From NCBI GenBank assembly GCA_963965975.1, contig OZ014413.1, positions 3,792,001 to 3,856,000 on the forward strand: a stretch of DNA of 64,000 nucleotides, read 5' to 3'. Source of the stretch: Xestospongia bergquistia (taxonomy: Eukaryota > Porifera > Demospongiae > Haplosclerida > Petrosiidae). Of the stretch, positions 23,881 through 35,702 are shown in pieces. Under the pieces are notes generated by a model that was not told the origin of the DNA, ran no database searches, and saw only the letters and a list, made by a program, of their open reading frames with translations. The position numbers and the translations under genes are program-made. Numbering within the stretch: the first letter of the stretch is position 1; the number at the start of each line of letters is the position of its first letter.

Positions 23881-24820
23881 TGCATTGATTCATGCTAACA
23901 TTTGAGATGAAACTTGGCATATTGTGATTACTTTTAACATGCCAGTAATTTTTACTTAGCACATCTATAGGTCAGTGAGGTAGCTACTAATAACAAGACA
24001 TTTACTTCATTGTCATAGTTTTAATAACCTTTGTAATGTCTCATTAGTTAGGTAATATCCACTTACTATATATACATGATATATTTTCAATTTGCACTTG
24101 AATTATAAAAAGGTGTTATGTTAACTATTATATTATGTTGTATGTGCATTAAAAATGATCAAGGATTAGTTAAATAAGCCTATTATTGCCTATTACCGGT
24201 ATTGTGATAATTAATTTAGTAAGTTGTAAAAGAATTATGACATAAACTTTGACATTATATTTAAAAATGTTGAGAATCTTTTCTATATAGCCTTGTAGAC
24301 TATCGATGTCTCTAGTCACTACATATCTTGCCTGATTCTCAAATACTTGTATAATATATAGAAACAGTTTTACAGAAGTGGTTCATTATTACAAAACAGA
24401 TCATATATGATGCGTTATTATATGCTATTATTATGAACAGTGAAGTACTTCATATACTTTAAATGTAATCTCTTAAGTTCATATCAGTTCATTGTTACAA
24501 TTGGTGATTATAAGAGTTGATGACTCGCATTTTATATTTTTAGGTTTCTGTGTTTTCAAGTATAATATTTGAGAAATGACAAGTCATCAGTCAAGATTCT
24601 TTAGTCATTTCTGTCATTTGTCTTCACAATCATCTATTTTGTAATTGTCTGGGATGTTCTAATGTATAACACATCATATTTATAAGATATTTTCGAGATA
24701 CTACTATGTACAGCAAACTCAGATATCAAATAGTGGCAGTAATACTATTTTTTAATAATGGATAATTTATGGGTTTTCTTTGTTCTCGTGTGGACAGGAT
24801 ATTATAAGATTACTATTTGT
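23881..24820. other. Non-coding stretch
   Basis: No gene, transposon end or organised repeat was recognised. Confidence 0.5.
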
Positions 24821-24829
24821 CAATGGCAT

Positions 24830-25316
24830 CTTCTTGTGCTTTTTTGCTTGGACACTTTCTGCTGTGTGTTTCACTATCAGCATATTGCCCTAATAATCCA
24901 TTACTTTTGTAATATATAAACTGGCATCTTAGTTGGATATGCCGTTTTTCATGCTAACATTGTTGAGTTCAACATCCATCAACTTGTAGGAGCTTTAGCA
25001 GATGAACTAAGTTCTATCATATACTGTCATAGTATTAATGGACAGTTATATTTGGTATATTTGAACTTGGACGGTGTTCTTTCCGCCTTTTTCTTCTATA
25101 ATCCTTTAAAACAATAGAAGTAATAATCCCTGTGGTAATAATAACTCATTCCTTTTAAACAATGGCTGGAAACTACTCCTCTTATGAATTCTATAAAGTT
25201 GATTGCTAAAGTATGCTATGAATAACAAGTATCCAAAGAATTGTAGTGCCTTGACCTATAGTGGGAGGAGGACTACCATACCAAATCACTTATCATAAGC
25301 ACCTTATTTTAGATAA
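24830..25316 (+). pseudogene. POT/SLC15-like transporter remnant E1
   Basis: Short pieces of the family are visible: GYAVFHANIVEFNIHQ (24940) followed by ADELSSIIY, matching the F-R-S-N-I-I region of copies A and B, then the cytosolic segment with K-L-I-A-K-V (25200) and W-E-E-D-Y (25265). Heavily decayed. The last ~270 bp are duplicated at 28461-28735 on the other side of the piggyBac-like insertion. Confidence 0.65.
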
Positions 25317-28300
25317 CCCTTTAATAACCAATCCGCGCATGCGCGGTTTCACCATGTGACTGTTAAAATGAAACTTTTGGTGCCGTTTTCTCTTACATTT
25401 TTCTCGTGATTTGTGTGTGGAAACTCTTCATACAGGTAAACCTTACTTAATTATACCTTGTTCTTCATATTGTGTTGTTATTTTGGCGAAGAAAATGTAC
25501 GGTTGTTGTGTTTTCAAGGAATGTTGTGGTGTAATTTTGCTGAGTTTATAGGTAAGTAATCGATGTTATTTATCCTTTTTACTTTTGGTTATACATAAAA
25601 TATTATGATATAAATGAACAGAAAAGACTTAAGTAAGGTTAGTACTTAGTGTGGTACTGTTCAAAGCATGACCTGTCATCATCAGTAGATCTTGATTGTA
25701 CACATAGGTGTATGTTACACTGACAACAAACTATAATTGTTTCATGTCTTTGGTTTAGATTGTACCAACAATGATAACATCTTCCTTTTTTTGCCCCTTT
25801 TATAAGAAAGTGATGAACAGTTCCAAAACTTCTTCGTTTTGTTGGTGTTGTTGACAAATCAAGTGCCGTAGAGAAAATATCAGTCAGTAAGCTATATCTT
25901 TTCCTGTTGTTGTAAGTAGAAATTAAATTTTTAGCCAACTGCAGACGGAAGTGTTTATATTGCTGCCAACTTCTAAAATCAGATCTCGGTGCGAAGTTCT
26001 TCAATAAGACAAATGAGTTAGAGATGGAACATTCAAGAAGAAAATAGAATATGTACCTGAGGTGAGGTAGTTATAATCAAAAATAACAATTGATTGATAG
26101 TCCTTACCTATAGTACTTTCTTGATTTTAGTTTTCTTTGATAATAGGATCGCATCTGATCTGCTCGATCCACCCCACACATAAATTTATTATAAACTGTT
26201 GTGTGAGTTGGTGTTTTCACAGTTATTTTTGTTCCATCTTTTTCTTTCCGTTGACAGGTTGTTGTGGATGGATTGCAGTTGGTGGAAATAACGTACACAA
26301 GTCTTTTATCTTGTTTTACAATGTTTCCGCTTTGAACAAATACACAATCACCTCTTTGAAGATCACCTAAATGTTTATCAATAGGTTATCACACATGCAA
26401 TATTATTTATTACACCATTATCATAATTGTTATATTTTATTTACCTTGTTTGATTTCTTTTATCTGAGCGGGTACAAATTTTCTATTTATTCGAAATGTA
26501 CCACAGGCATATATTTCATCTTTGAGAAGCTTCTCTAACAGGGGAACAGTTGTGATATAGTTATCAAAGAATAGATGATAGTTCCCTCCTACTAATTCTT
26601 TTGATAGCTTTACAACAACTGATTCTCCTAGGTTATTTGTGACATTTTACCCATCCTTACCACTATATATATCGAACTGGCAAATGTATCCATTTGAGCT
26701 ATCTGCCCTTACCCATGCCTTGATGCCTCTTCTAATTGGTTTCTTAGGGACATATTGCTTCAAACTAGACCTACCCTTGAACCTAATCATTGCCTCGTCA
26801 ATTGAGTTTTCTTTATGAGGCATGTAGCTGTCAATCATTTTTGCATTTACAATATCAATAATTGGTCTTATTTTCCCAAGTTTATCATAACCATCTTCTC
26901 CCCTTTTAGGTAGTGTAGCGTTATCAACAAAATGTAAATACCTTCTAATTTCAATAAATCTATTTCGGCTTATTCTGCTAACCACAAGAAAATAATGTAG
27001 CATTGGACTAGTAGATCAGTAATCATAAAGGTGCGGTAACTTCACTATCCCCATAAGCACAATAAATCAAATAAACGCCCTTATTTCATTCACATTGGTT
27101 TCCCAGGTGGTATCATCTTTCTTCAAACAGTCTTTAGCATACCTGTTTGTCTCTCTTACAATTACACTTATGAGCTCATCAGAGAAGAAAGTATCGAATA
27201 TCTCTATAGAATTAGCTATAGGTATTGTTGGGCCTACTTGTTTTGTAAATGGTTTTACAATCACATCTGACAATGTAGTAGACCATATTCTTGTATCCTC
27301 ACTACTGTTACTAGGTCCACCACTATCACTACCACGTTGATGACTACCACCAGCTCCACCTCTTACACTACCACATCCACCTCTTCCTCTACCACGTCTA
27401 CTAGTACCACATCCATCTCTTCCTCTACCACGTCCACATTCACTAATAACATGTCGACCCCTACTACCAGTTCCACCTCTTCCATTACCACTTCCACTGC
27501 TACCATGCCTGCTACTACCTCTTTCCCTACCTCGTCCTCTTTGCATACCACCTCTTGTGCTACTTTGTCCACCTGTCAAAGGACCGTGTCCTCCTCCACC
27601 ATTGTTTGCCAATTGTTCACAAATTTCTTCTTCATCATCATCATCATCACTATTATCATCTTCATTTTGAGCAAACTGTAAGTAGAATAAATAAATATTA
27701 CTTCATGCATATTTTCATAGTTATATATTACATCAATTGTAACTATGTTTTCTTCAATTTCTTCATCACTACAGCTGGAATCAGTAATACAAAAGTCATC
27801 ATCGCTTCCTGAGAATATAATTTCATCATCAGACTCCTCTAGCATCTGCAGAACAGCACTTACATCCATTATTTAGCAACACCTGATTGCATATCACTTT
27901 TACCTCCTTTTACAATAATAAATTGATAGACACGCCCACACGCAAAGCCTTTCTTGAATTGCGTGTTTCATGCTTTAGCTATATTTTTCCTACTTTAGTT
28001 GTAACTCTACTTCTCATGTAACTATGCCTAGATAACTTCCTAACATTGTAGAAGATTGTTGAGACTGATTTCAAATTTCGTTTCATCTTAGAGTAAGTCA
28101 CGTACATTTTTTACATTATTCATTCTAGGTCACTTCTATTTGAAGCTACAAATCTGATATTGTAAACAAAGCTCGAATCATTAATGGTAAATAAGTGTTC
28201 CATGTTACCATAGCTTTGAAACCAGTATTTTAATTTGTTTCATAATTCTATAATATATGGTTAAGGTTAGTACATTCGTATTTTCAAAAAGAAAGTTATT

Positions 28301-28460
28301 TATAATAAACACAAATAAACAACAGGTATAAACACCAGAAGTAAATTCTGAAGGTTCCTAGGAAAAAGAAAATAAAATAAAACAAAATACGCCTAAAGGC
28401 GTATGCGGTCACAAATGAAATAATTTAGAATACGCCATTTGGCGTATACGGTTATTAAAG
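25317..28460 (-). mobile_element. piggyBac-like DNA transposon
   Basis: About 3.14 kb. The left end CCCTTTAATAACC and the complement of the right end, CTTTAATAACC, are terminal inverted repeats of piggyBac type. The flanks read ATAA and TTAT rather than intact TTAA, so they have mutated or the site was atypical. Short palindromes with ACGCC/GGCGT cores lie near the right end (28383 and 28431). A solo end of the same family at 3295-3348 keeps the canonical TTAA. The element encodes a four-exon transposase on the minus strand. Confidence 0.85.
25639..27869 (-). pseudogene. piggyBac-like transposase, four exons
   Basis: Exons: about 27869-27732 (acidic N-terminus MDVSAVLQMLEESDDE), 27675-26455, 26366-26108 and 26056-25639, joined by GT-AG introns that keep the frame. 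Exon 2 starts with an acidic run and an Arg-Gly-rich block, then the DDE_Tnp_1_7 core. The three catalytic Asp positions are all present: SIDEAMIRFKGR, HLFFDNY and GVDRADQM. The C-terminus carries the cysteine-rich zinc finger (CYHCW, CCQCNIHLC). Three in-frame stops interrupt exon 2: after EIRAFI, at the Trp of YDYW, and TAA at 26647-26649 after YSGKDG. Cut-and-paste activity is therefore lost in this copy, but the decay is light, suggesting a relatively recent element. Confidence 0.85.
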
Positions 28461-28735
28461 TTATCAGATATATTTTGCTATATTTGAACTTAGACAGTGT
28501 TCTTTCCACCTTTTTCTTCTATTATCCTTTATAATGATAGAAGTAACAGTGTCTGTGGTAATAATAACTCATTCCTTTTAAACATTGCTAGAAACTACTC
28601 TCATGAATTAAAGTACTCAACTATGCCAGGAAGAACAAGTACCCAAAGAATAGTAAAGCCTTGACCTACTGGGAGGAGGACTACCATACCAAATCACTCA
28701 TCATCAGCACTTTATATTAGATAATGTATATAATC
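28461..28735 (+). pseudogene. POT/SLC15-like transporter remnant E2, duplicate of E1
   Basis: About 275 bp nearly repeat 25045-25316: the same order of transporter scraps, ending with the W-E-E-D-Y segment and ACTACCATACCAAATCACT. The piggyBac-like element lies exactly between the two copies. Confidence 0.75.
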
Positions 28736-28989
28736 TACTTTATATCGGAGAAATTAAAATTTGTTTTACAGGAAACAACAGACACTCTTAACATTAACTG
28801 TGATTGCAGCATAATTAATTCTTGCAATACTCCTGCTCTGCTCCACTAAATGGCTTTTTGAAAGCCACCATATTACAAGAGGTTGTGCTGTTGATGTTTA
28901 CTAGAAAGGAACTGTGGCTGATTCGAAAATATGTGTTGCAAACTGCTCTATTAAGTATTCTTTAATTTAATTACTGAGACTTTATAAGA

Positions 28990-29460
28990 TAGTATCTTTC
29001 ATACTAAAGCTCTTTCCTCTTCTCTCATGCACTCACTCTCACTCTCTTTGTTTCTCATCTTGTCTAATGTGTCAGTTAAATCTTTGTCTCCATTTATATG
29101 GACTCCAACTAAACCTTGTTCTCTGGCATTCGTGATTTCATAACAGTATAATTTGTTGTCAAGCTGCATTCAAATGTGACAACATGCACCTTTAATTAAT
29201 ATTATTATACCTTAGAAGGAGTGACAACACAGTTGACCTCTCCTCTAGAAGCACTCATATTTGTACCAAAAGCTTTGATCACTCCAGAGACCTCGGTTAA
29301 ACGATTATTTTCAGCTAATGCTCCTGTAAAATTATTATGACAACACACAATATGTCACTATGGATTAAGGACAACTAACCAAACAGGTTCACAGTGAGAT
29401 CAAAATACTTCTTAGATTGCATTTTACCAAGGATTGTTAATTATTCTGGAACTTTGCTGC
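28990..29460 (-). pseudogene. ATP synthase OSCP (subunit O) fragment
   Basis: On the minus strand, SKKYFDLTVNLFG (29420-29385), a short intron, and then GALAENNRLTEVSGVIKAFG and MSASRGEVNCVVTP (29335-29225) match the conserved C-terminal part of the mitochondrial F1Fo ATP synthase oligomycin-sensitivity subunit (L-A-E-N-x-R-L, then M-S-x-x-R-G-E-V). The next open block (29165-29030) does not look like OSCP. The N-terminal half was not found in the window, so this is a partial duplicated copy, probably non-functional. Confidence 0.6.
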
Positions 29461-29469
29461 AGTTTGTGT

Positions 29470-30190
29470 ACTTTAACAAACGACTTCTCAGAAAAAGGAC
29501 ATATTATATGTGTTGTCTATTATAAACTATATGGTATAGTGCTTGGATTTATACAATGATGAAGATACTCTTTTCAGTGGCAATGATTATGTTTCTGTTT
29601 GTGCTGTCAAGATAGTAGTATGTACCATCAAGTACATACTACAAGAACTGGTAAACTGCCCATCATGACCACCTTTTGATTTATTCAATTTATTTGATAA
29701 TGTGTTATTTTTGTTATATTCTCCACATAAAATTTGCCATGACAAAACTGAGTCTGTATTTTAGTTTCTGTTGTTAGAAGTCTTTTAAAACAAATGATAA
29801 TTGCTTACAGAAATGAGATGATATTATTGATAGTCTACACCACCAAGTCCAATATTTTGAAGACAAATAACACCGTGCCCACAATAAAGGATATATAGGT
29901 GGTTATTCTGAATAAGATCATTTGAATGACTGATAAACTAGGGAGTGGCTCCCATGACAGAGAGGTGGAGCTATATGTGCCATATGTATTATCTGACTCA
30001 CTTACTTGTACAAAACCTAAACAATTTAGCCATTTTTCCATGGAATCGACGCATTCCTTACCTCAAATTATAGTCAATTTTCAACTATTCAATAGTGAAG
30101 TGTTACCCCTATCTGATGATCCCATTTTGCCAACCACCAGTCATATGACATGTAAATATAAAGGATAAAAGCAGGCCAAGGTTTGATGTG
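29470..30190. other. Non-coding stretch
   Basis: Two overlapping ORFs at 29835-30168 on opposite strands have no family motif and look like chance frames. Confidence 0.4.
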
Positions 30191-30193
30191 TAA

Positions 30194-30610
30194 GTGTTTC
30201 CTATGTTTGAGGAACTCTTGAGAGAGAGAGAGCAATTTAAATTGTCTGATATTATACTCTACCATTGGTACAAATTAACTATAAGACAAAAGCAAATTAT
30301 AATATGTATTTTTAAAATATTATGTTATAGGTGTTTGGTGGTAGTGTGTTTTATTAGCCACATGTTGAAAGCTAAACAAACCAGTGCTAGTGAACTGTTC
30401 AGAATAAACATCTGATACCCTAACTGTGGCCAATTTGGAGAGCAAACTCATTTAATAGTAGGATTCTCTAAACTAGTCGGACTTTAAAGCACTGAGGATA
30501 TTTAGCTAGAGAATAAAAACTGTGTATATTGTGATCCTTTTGTAACAGCAACTGACAGTTATGAGGTGACAGACAGAATCTATTGTGCTAAAAATAAAGT
30601 AAGTTATAAA
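30194..30610 (+). pseudogene. Unknown cysteine-containing coding remnant
   Basis: An open block to 30415 (IICIFKILCYRCLVVVCF, then AKQTSASELFRINI) is followed, past a stop, by Y-P-N-C-G-Q and by C-V-Y-C-D-P-F and Y-E-V-T-D-R-I-Y-C. The paired Cys (C-x-x-C, C-x-x-C) suggest a zinc-binding module. No family is recognised. The blocks keep one direction, so a decayed gene is more likely than noise. Confidence 0.3.
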
Positions 30611-31079
30611 TTACATACTGTTATATAATGTAGTACTTTAGTATAAACCTCTCTAATGGAGTTCTTAATATTGATTAAAATACTAGATTATTTACTGTTT
30701 TAAAATGGACTACAACAAATGAACTGAATATAGAGGGGTCTTTAAACTTCTCTATAAACTCAGTTGTTGTATACACAACTGTACATTTTCAATGGATGCT
30801 TAATAAGTTATATCTCAGTTTAAGAACAATAGATAAGTTGAATGCAAAATTTAGTAAGCATTCTACTTTAAAAAGGTTTACGTGCATGCAAGTAATTTTA
30901 AATGGTTTGATAGAAGTGGTCCCTTTTTGCAAATCAGGCTACAAATCCTATTAAGTTATGTCCTGATACATTACAGAATGCTCTAACACTTTTTGGTACA
31001 ATTTATATAAATTGTCTCCTGTTAAACTAGGTCCTCTTGTTACTTATACTCCATCTATATTATCACAGATAGCGTAAAT

Positions 31080-31960
31080 CATTAGCATTATATCATTAAT
31101 GTCATAATTATGGAATATTTTAGGGATCCACCTGACTTTTCCACAGACATATGGTGAAATCTGTGATGAATTACAAACTGTAAATGTTGTTTTATTTTCA
31201 GGGGATACAAGTTTGCGAGCATGCACTTATCAAAATATTTGATGGAGCTATTTTTCACATGTTTTTTTGGTAAGTATAATACATAGTATATAATATAACA
31301 ATATTTTGAAATATGTAAATATTAAGACCTCGATATTCCTGTTATGACAGTTTGGGAATCCAGTACTAACAAATTTGGACTTGATGTTGATACAGAAATT
31401 GTCTGTAGAGCGGTACAACTTTTACTACTCAGACGTAAAGTTTCTCTGAGTGGTATGATCATGTTGCTTTTCAATGTTTAACATGACTAACTAATGAGCA
31501 ATGGGAGACATTGATGTTAAAGGTTAGCTATGAAAGTGATGGTATTATCTTTGTAATGATTAGGTATCTATGAAGTTTCAAGGAATAGCATATGAAAAGA
31601 ACTATATAGTCAGATTTGATAGTGTCTGCTGTTGATTTTCATGACAAATATTTGGATTATCTCAGGAGCAATGAAAAGGATTTTAGTTCCACATTTTGTA
31701 GTGAACTTGTTGCCCTTTTATATCAAGAACCTGATCTCTTTGGTGAGAACAGTACTTGTAATACTTAATTATTATATTATTTTCTTGTAGATAAAAACAG
31801 AATGTCCAGTAGGTATACTCCAGACAATTTTGCTAGTCATTATCCTTAAAAACTAAACTATGGACATTTGGTACCAAAGATTTATTATGATGGGAGATTG
31901 GATTTTGAGGCTGTTTCCAACAAATCACTATCTTTACTACAGAAGCTAATAAAATTGTTC
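31080..31960 (+). pseudogene. Permuted papain-like (YiiX/C92-type) amidase remnant
   Basis: Pieces in the order of this family: GDTSL (31201) and F-S-H-V-F-L-V (the His box, near 31255), WESSTNKFGLDVDTE (31350), VQLLLLRRKVSLS (31410), V-S-Y-E-S-D-G (31525), then FCSELVALLYQEPDLF (31700, with the nucleophile-type Cys), RYTPDNF (31812) and KLNYGHLVPKIYYD (31850). YiiX/YaeF relatives are NlpC/P60-fold hydrolases with permuted His and Cys. Intron-like gaps separate the blocks and several stops break them, so it is a dead or badly sequenced copy. Confidence 0.5.
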
Positions 31961-32479
31961 AATAGATCAGTAATGTTTGCTGCTAGTACTTTATTGCTAT
32001 TGGTATAAATAACTAAACATTACTTTTACATGTTATTATTAAATAACAATTTTCAGTACAGGATAGAGGCTGGCTTTAGATAGTGATCTTATTACCAGCC
32101 ACTCATACACATTATGCTATAAAAAGTCCAGTAAAGATTATTGCTGAGAATTACAATTATAATAGCACCAATCTAGAACACTAAACTGCCTTTTATAATA
32201 TAGCTACTATTGTAGCCACAATACTCACAAAAGAAAATCAATTTATTACAAAACATAGAAATATTATTCTATTCTATTAATAACAGATAATGCTAGCAAA
32301 CCTAAGAAAGGAATGGCAATGGAAGTTACACTAGACTGCTCCTAGCCAGAGGAACAAGCCAATTAGTATTTACAATGGACATGCATGGGCTTCTATTAAT
32401 TATTATATGACATTTTCAAGGAATGATAAACACTGATAAAAAATAATGCACACGATACTATACTCGATTTGGATTACTG

Positions 32480-32900
32480 AAAGCTCTGATGGGCTCAAGT
32501 CTTCCCTCAGGATTAACAAATCTAGGAAACACTTGCTTTGCAAATGCAACTCTTAAGACAATCTTTCATATTCTTGTCCTACAATAATATATAAATAAAC
32601 GTGAAAAATGTAGTAAGAATAGCTATTGTCAACAATATCATAATAATAAAAATGTATTCTTAGCTATACATTATGGTGCATATGCTTCATATAAAGATTA
32701 AAGATTCTCTGAATGCAGGAGGGGGCTAAGGTGATACAACCAACGGAGATCTACAATCAACTGAACTGCAATTGATAACACTAAGATGAACAATAATTCA
32801 ATTTGTTTAGAATTCATTCCACCACACTGGTCTCCAGGTGATCGAGAAGATGTCTATGAGTTCTTACTCAAGTTCTCCTTCAAATTGAAGCGAGGTATTT
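32480..32900 (+). pseudogene. Ubiquitin-specific protease fragment
   Basis: SGLTNLGNTCFANATLK (about 32505-32555) is the Cys box of USP-family deubiquitinases (G-L-x-N-L-G-N-T-C), preceded by an acceptor-like CCCTCAG. About 290 bp further, SPGDREDVYEFLLKF corresponds to the next USP motif (D-A-x-E-F-L). Finger and His-box regions were not found. A partial, probably non-functional copy. Confidence 0.6.
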
Positions 32901-33539
32901 ATAGTCAATATTAACTAGTGCTTTTGACATATTAATTTAATCATAAGTAATATCAGTGAACACAAATTAACTGAAACTACAATAACTGCTACTAGTTAAT
33001 GTACATAAAATGTATATTTGATATAATACAGTAGAATGTCTAATATGTGGATTGTCCAGATCATCTGCATGAAAGTAACCAATCAAATCTACAAGTAGCT
33101 GTAGAGGTATGACATAAACAGTACTATTAGTATGTTAATAATACATTGTACATATCATATAGGAAGCTAACATAGAAAATGCAATCAAAAATTCATTCCA
33201 AAAGTAATGTTACCTAAAAAAGAGGGCTATGATGTCTAAGATGACTAATGCATTTTCAACTAGTCTAATATAACTAGTTCCATTACCAACAATAGATGTA
33301 ACAAACAAATTCAAACAACAGTAAAACAAGATCTGCAATCATTCTTAATACTTCAATTTCAAGGATATACTCTTTCCTTTTTTACGGTTATGTTCAACCT
33401 TGAGGCAATGATAGAGCACATTTGACCATTTTTTACTCAAGGTCATTATGTTTCTTACATCTGAAAAATAAAAGGTGGTTCAAGATGAATGACTCCTTGG
33501 TAGGCAATACAAGTGATGATAACAAATACAGTTAATTCA

Positions 33540-34210
33540 AGTTATACCACATGGATCTTATGAGATCATGCAAAAGCAGGGCTATAGAGTGATATACCAA
33601 TATATGGTGAGGGCTATCTAGTTTCATGGTGGCTAAGTAATGGAGAGAATCAAGTACTACTGACACATTACTTAGAACACAGGCCAGAACAATATCTCCA
33701 AAGTGGTTTATGTCTTGATGGGTTCTATAATGCATGCATATCAATATTCAGTAGACATAAACAAAATCCTATGTTTGTAACATGTGGATCATGCCTGAAA
33801 TTTATCAATGACAAAAAGCAGAAGTGTCAAATCTACACACTTTCCACATACTTCTTAACGAAGAGGATGACGAGAACTTTGAACTACTTTTCAATATGTT
33901 TAGGACACATACTAACAATAACGAGAGTACACAGCATTTCACTAAGCACTTCAATTTAGAGAACAGCAAAGCAAATACCAGTGGGCTACATGTTACTGAA
34001 AAATAGCTGGTATCAGCACCAACATGTATGTCGAAGCATTCCATCACACACTAAAGTATTTGTATATGAAAGGCAAAATCAATCAATGTGTTGATAAATG
34101 TGTTCATCTGCTCATAAAGATAGTAAAAGACAAAGGTTTTGAAACACTAATAAAATTAGAGAAGGGAAGGACAACTTATCAAATAAATATCATTAACAAC
34201 ATAATTTAAT
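33540..34210 (+). pseudogene. MULE-type transposase remnant
   Basis: Blocks in order: K-I-L-C-x-x-H-V-D-H-A (near 33765-33800), INDKKQKCQIYT, LLNEEDDENFELLF (33850), Q-W-A-T-C-Y (33982), then STNMYVEAFHHTLKYLYMKG (34015) and VHLLIKIVKDKGFETLIKLE (34105). This matches the C-terminal half of MULE-like transposases, with the C-x-W-H-V-D-x-A-W region and the N-T-N-M-x-x-E-x-F-H block. Trp positions are replaced by stops and the frame shifts between 33824 and 34024. Terminal repeats were not found. Confidence 0.6.
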
Positions 34211-34219
34211 ACACTACAA

Positions 34220-35227
34220 CCTCTACATCAAAACCTGAAAACCACTACACCACTAAGAAACAACAAACAATTTGTCAAAATTGCCATATACAATGAAAGG
34301 AATACAATGTTTGTATACATGAGTATGATGTACATGTCTCGACTCTTTTCTTAATGTAGCAATGTGTAAATATATTCACCTTATTATTAAGTATAAAAAA
34401 CTCTCTCCTGAATCATATTCCAGTAGAACCATCAAATATCCCTATGAAGTACCTCAATGTTTGGAATGAAAAATATTCCCTGAAGTCTTAGCTGCCTTGA
34501 AAAAAGACATACAGAGAAATATAGATCATTTATATGTCTTATTAGATAATTATACACATAAAGATATCCTGCAATACATATAAAAGATATAAGAGCAGCA
34601 TTAAATCTTTGAAGGCAATAAAAGAAGCATCACTAGATTCAACTAGTTATCAAATGAACCAGCAAACAAAGCACTATCTCCATCAACAAAAATAATTAAA
34701 CCAATCACCATCAATTAAATGAGCAAAATCAGTCCTTTCTATCAAAACTCCAATCGCTCAATTTACTTAGCTAAAGGTAATCACTAACTTACATAGTTTA
34801 TCTTCAATAAACTCTGTACACACACACATTTTAGATGCTATATTGAGATTAATACTGTATACAATGAAAAGCTATTTCATGCGTAATTATGCACATAAAA
34901 TTGAGGATAATAATTGATACTACAGTGATGACATGAACAATGAATTTGTTACTACACTATACACAAATTTGTTACTACACTATATACAATACTGACAAAT
35001 AAATAGTAAACTTGATAACTGACTAACTTCTTATCTGTAGTCTTACTGTAGTCTGAGAATATATATTAACAAAGAATTAAACAACATTAAATAGAATCAA
35101 TTCTTACTAAAATATATTTAGTCATCAGGGTGTTCCTACTGACAAAGACATTGGCTAACCATTTTTACAAACTCAGTACAAACCTTTCATACACAGTGAA
35201 AGGACACAAGATTGAAATATACAACAA
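34220..35227. other. Non-coding stretch
   Basis: AT-rich. A local 23-bp tandem duplication (AATTTGTTACTACACTATA) occurs at about 34940-34985. No gene is recognised. Confidence 0.5.
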
Positions 35228-35702
35228 TCTTACATATTCTTTATTATCAAGGACTTATAACATAAACCTAATTATATATTCTACTTTATTAATACCTGTG
35301 AACTAGAAACATATCATTCTTGTAAGGTAGTACGAGAGACATTCAATCCTTCCTCACTTGTTACAGCTGCAACTCAATATTATGCCAGCAAACTGTACAT
35401 GCTCACGTGAAAATGTAGCATACTAATATAGTGTACTGACTCAGTATACTACTACACTGACCTGTAGTATACTGAGTCAGTATACTATAAATCACGTGAA
35501 TATTTAAGTTAGTACACTATAAATCACGTGAATATGTACAGTTTGGCGCAAAAATTTTAAAATATTGCCCTTGCTGCAGCAAAACTGAAGACGAATTGAA
35601 GGTCCCTCATTCTGCATTACAAGATTGATATGTTTCTAGTTCACAGGTGTTAATGGAGTAGAATATATGTCCTAATTTCTAGACAATGAAGAATATGTAA
35701 GA
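35228..35702. mobile_element. Fold-back (palindromic) element
   Basis: A 475-bp palindrome. The outer arms share TCTTACATATTC; the inner arms share TATATTCTAC and then CCTGTGAACTAGAAACATAT, followed by diverged pairing down to AAACTGTACAT. The centre has a further small palindrome around TATACTGAGTCAGTATAC, and ATCACGTGAATAT is repeated. No ORF; a MITE or fold-back type element with no clear target duplication. Confidence 0.7.

Noticed and set aside
27337-27681. Thr/Ser-rich plus-strand ORF
   Set aside because: It is the antisense shadow of the Arg-Gly-rich region of the piggyBac-like transposase.
33805-34047. Minus-strand 80-codon ORF
   Set aside because: Antisense to the MULE transposase remnant, which has clear family motifs on the plus strand.
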